A stretch of DNA of 64,000 bases, taken from contig NZ_CP094533.1 of NCBI RefSeq assembly GCF_022811605.1, positions 1 through 64,000 on the forward strand, given 5' to 3'. Every line of letters begins with the position of its first letter. Position 1 is the first letter of the stretch. The notes under the pieces were generated by a model that searched no databases, had not been told where the DNA came from, and saw only the letters and a program-made list of their open reading frames with translations. Shown in pieces: positions 62,635-64,000 of the stretch. Position numbers and translations under genes: made by a program. The stretch is from Agromyces soli. GTDB lineage: Bacteria > Actinomycetota > Actinomycetes > Actinomycetales > Microbacteriaceae.

Positions 62635-64000
62635 GTGACCGCAGAGACCGCCGTCGGATTCCGCTCGGAGCGGGGGCCCGTGCTCATCGCGCTCATGCTC
62701 GCGACGGGCCTCATCGCCATCGACTCGACGATCCTCGCGACCGCGGTGCCGTCGATCGTGCGCGACCTCGGCGGTTTCGCGCAGTTCCCGTGGCTGTTCT
62801 CCGTGTACCTCCTCGCCCAGGCCGTCTCGGTGCCGGTGTACGCGAAGCTCGCCGACACGGTGGGCCGCAAGCCGATCATGCTCGTCGGCATCGGCCTGTT
62901 CCTGCTCGGCTCGGTGCTCTGCGGCTTCGCCTGGGACATGACCTCGCTCATCGTCTTCCGTGCGGTGCAGGGCCTCGGGGCGGGCGCGGTGATGCCGGTC
63001 TCGATCACGATCACGGGCGACATCTACACGGTGCGCGAGCGCGCCAGGGTGCAGGGCTACATCGCGAGCGTCTGGGCCGCGTCCTCGGTGATCGGGCCGA
63101 CGCTCGGCGGGCTGTTCGCCGGCTACCTCGACTGGCGCTGGATCTTCTTCATCAACATCCCGCTGTGCGTCATCGCCGCCGTCGTGCTGTGGCGCCGCTA
63201 CCACGAGTCGCTCGGCCGCGAGAAGCACACGATCGACGTCAGCGGTTCGATCGTGCTCACGATCGGGCTCACGCTGCTCATCCTCGCCGTGCTCGAGGGC
63301 GGCCAGGCCTGGTCGTGGCTGTCCTGGCAGTCGCTCGGCGCCTTCGGCCTCGGTGCGGCCCTCATCGTCGCGTTCGTGTTCATCGAGCTGCGGGCGAAGG
63401 AGCCCGTGCTGCCGCTCTGGGTGTTCTCCCGCCGGCTCATCGTCACGACCTCGCTGATCTCGCTCGGCGTCGGCGCCGTGCTCATCGGGCTGACCTCCTA
63501 CGTGCCGACGTTCCTCGAGGTGTCGGCGGGGTCGAGCCCGCTCATCGCCGGCCTCGCGGTCGCGGCGCTCACGCTCGGCTGGCCGATCTCGGCGTCCCAG
63601 TCGGGACGGCTGTACCTGCGCCTCGGGTTCCGCACCACGGCGCTCATCGGCCTCGCGATCGCGATCGCCGGGGCCGCGGCGCTCATCGCCGCGTCGTTCG
63701 TGCCGAACCCGTGGACGGCGGCCCTCGCCTGCTTCATCGTCGGCCTCGGCCTCGGCCTCGTCGCCTCGCCGACGCTCATCGCGGCGCAGTCCTCGGTGCC
63801 GTGGTCGGAGCGCGGTGTGGTGACGGGTGCGAACATGTTCCTCCGCTCGGTCGGCAGCGCCGTCGGCGTGGCGGTCTTCGGCGCGGTCGCGAACGGCGTG
63901 ATCGAGCGCTCCGGGCTCGGCGACCATTCCCCCGTCGCGGTGCAGGGCGCCGCGACCGCGGTCTTCGTCGCCGTGATCGTCGCCGCGGCGGCGACGATCG
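62635..64000 (+). CDS. MFS transporter, EmrB/QacA type (3' end outside window)
   Basis: The frame runs off the window after 455 codons. It starts at a GTG with AAGGAG 5 nt upstream. TGLIAIDSTILATAVPSIV, YAKLADTVGRKPIMLVG (motif A), RAVQGLGAGAVMPVS and SSVIGPTLGGLFAGYLDWRWIFFINIP (motif C) identify a 14-TM proton-drug antiporter. TTGACA at 62531-62536 may be a -35 box. Confidence 0.92.
   Translation, partial: MTAETAVGFRSERGPVLIALMLATGLIAIDSTILATAVPSIVRDLGGFAQFPWLFSVYLLAQAVSVPVYAKLADTVGRKPIMLVGIGLFLLGSVLCGFAWDMTSLIVFRAVQGLGAGAVMPVSITITGDIYTVRERARVQGYIASVWAASSVIGPTLGGLFAGYLDWRWIFFINIPLCVIAAVVLWRRYHESLGREKHTIDVSGSIVLTIGLTLLILAVLEGGQAWSWLSWQSLGAFGLGAALIVAFVFIELRAKEPVLPLWVFSRRLIVTTSLISLGVGAVLIGLTSYVPTFLEVSAGSSPLIAGLAVAALTLGWPISASQSGRLYLRLGFRTTALIGLAIAIAGAAALIAASFVPNPWTAALACFIVGLGLGLVASPTLIAAQSSVPWSERGVVTGANMFLRSVGSAVGVAVFGAVANGVIERSGLGDHSPVAVQGAATAVFVAVIVAAAATI

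Overview
This 64 kb window is very GC-rich (roughly 70% or more by eye), densely packed and free of recognisable rRNA, tRNA, IS or CRISPR elements. Protein types, strongly GC-ending codons, ATGA/GTGA start-stop overlaps and TANNNT promoters placed 6-7 nt before start codons point to an actinobacterium, most probably of the Microbacteriaceae. That assignment is inference from style and gene content; no 16S or other marker is present.

Layout. 1-6.5 kb: a flavin (LLM-class) oxidoreductase divergent from an NADP/F420-reductase-like protein, a 14-TM drug exporter, a PH-like membrane protein, a GNAT acetyltransferase, a SRPBCC protein and an AraC regulator. 6.7-8.8 kb: an N-acylamino-acid racemase/OSBS enzyme coupled to an acyltransferase. 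8.9-17.6 kb: urate and glyoxylate genes (uraD, uraH, uricase; then hyi, glxR, gcl and one continuous frame joining glycerate kinase to allantoinase), with a peroxiredoxin between them. 17.7-30.6 kb: eleven tightly coupled minus-strand genes (sugar-type ABC importer, racemase-like protein, two amidohydrolases, dihydropyrimidinase, aldehyde dehydrogenase, ureidoglycine aminohydrolase-like cupin, M20 hydrolase, hydratase-like protein) opposite a 1005-aa MalT/SARP-type regulator. This is the best candidate for an undescribed catabolic system. 34.3-39 kb: malate synthase, a citE-like aldolase and a second ureidoglycine aminohydrolase, divergent from an IclR/AllR-type regulator. 39.3-44.9 kb: xanthine dehydrogenase (two subunits), XdhC and an SDR. 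45-48.3 kb: MFS exporter, AzgA-type purine permease and guanine deaminase. 48.6-57.3 kb: HTH-Mop regulator, modABC and a nearly complete molybdenum-cofactor set (moaA, moaE, moeZ, moaD, moeA, moaC, mog). 57.3-64 kb: PAP2 phosphatase, three membrane transporters and an Eis-like acetyltransferase.

How it works together. Guanine is imported and deaminated to xanthine, xanthine dehydrogenase makes urate, and uricase, UraH and UraD make allantoin. Allantoinase opens allantoin to allantoate. Glyoxylate released further down can go to malate (AceB) or, through Gcl, GlxR and GlxK, to phosphoglycerate. The molybdate importer and cofactor genes supply xanthine dehydrogenase. No canonical allantoate amidohydrolase, allantoicase, ureidoglycolate lyase or ureidoglycolate dehydrogenase is visible, so the middle of the route is either elsewhere or run by unfamiliar enzymes such as the M20 hydrolase. 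A T(A/G)CGGAA-type half-site recurs before uraD, hyi, the aceB/iclR pair and the guaD/HTH-Mop pair, suggesting one regulon.

Sequence-level structure includes perfect stem-loops behind several operons, short tandem arrays placed at stop codons and inside two N-termini, and a repeated word GTTCCTGAGTT(G/C)TG in opposed orientation in two intergenic regions.
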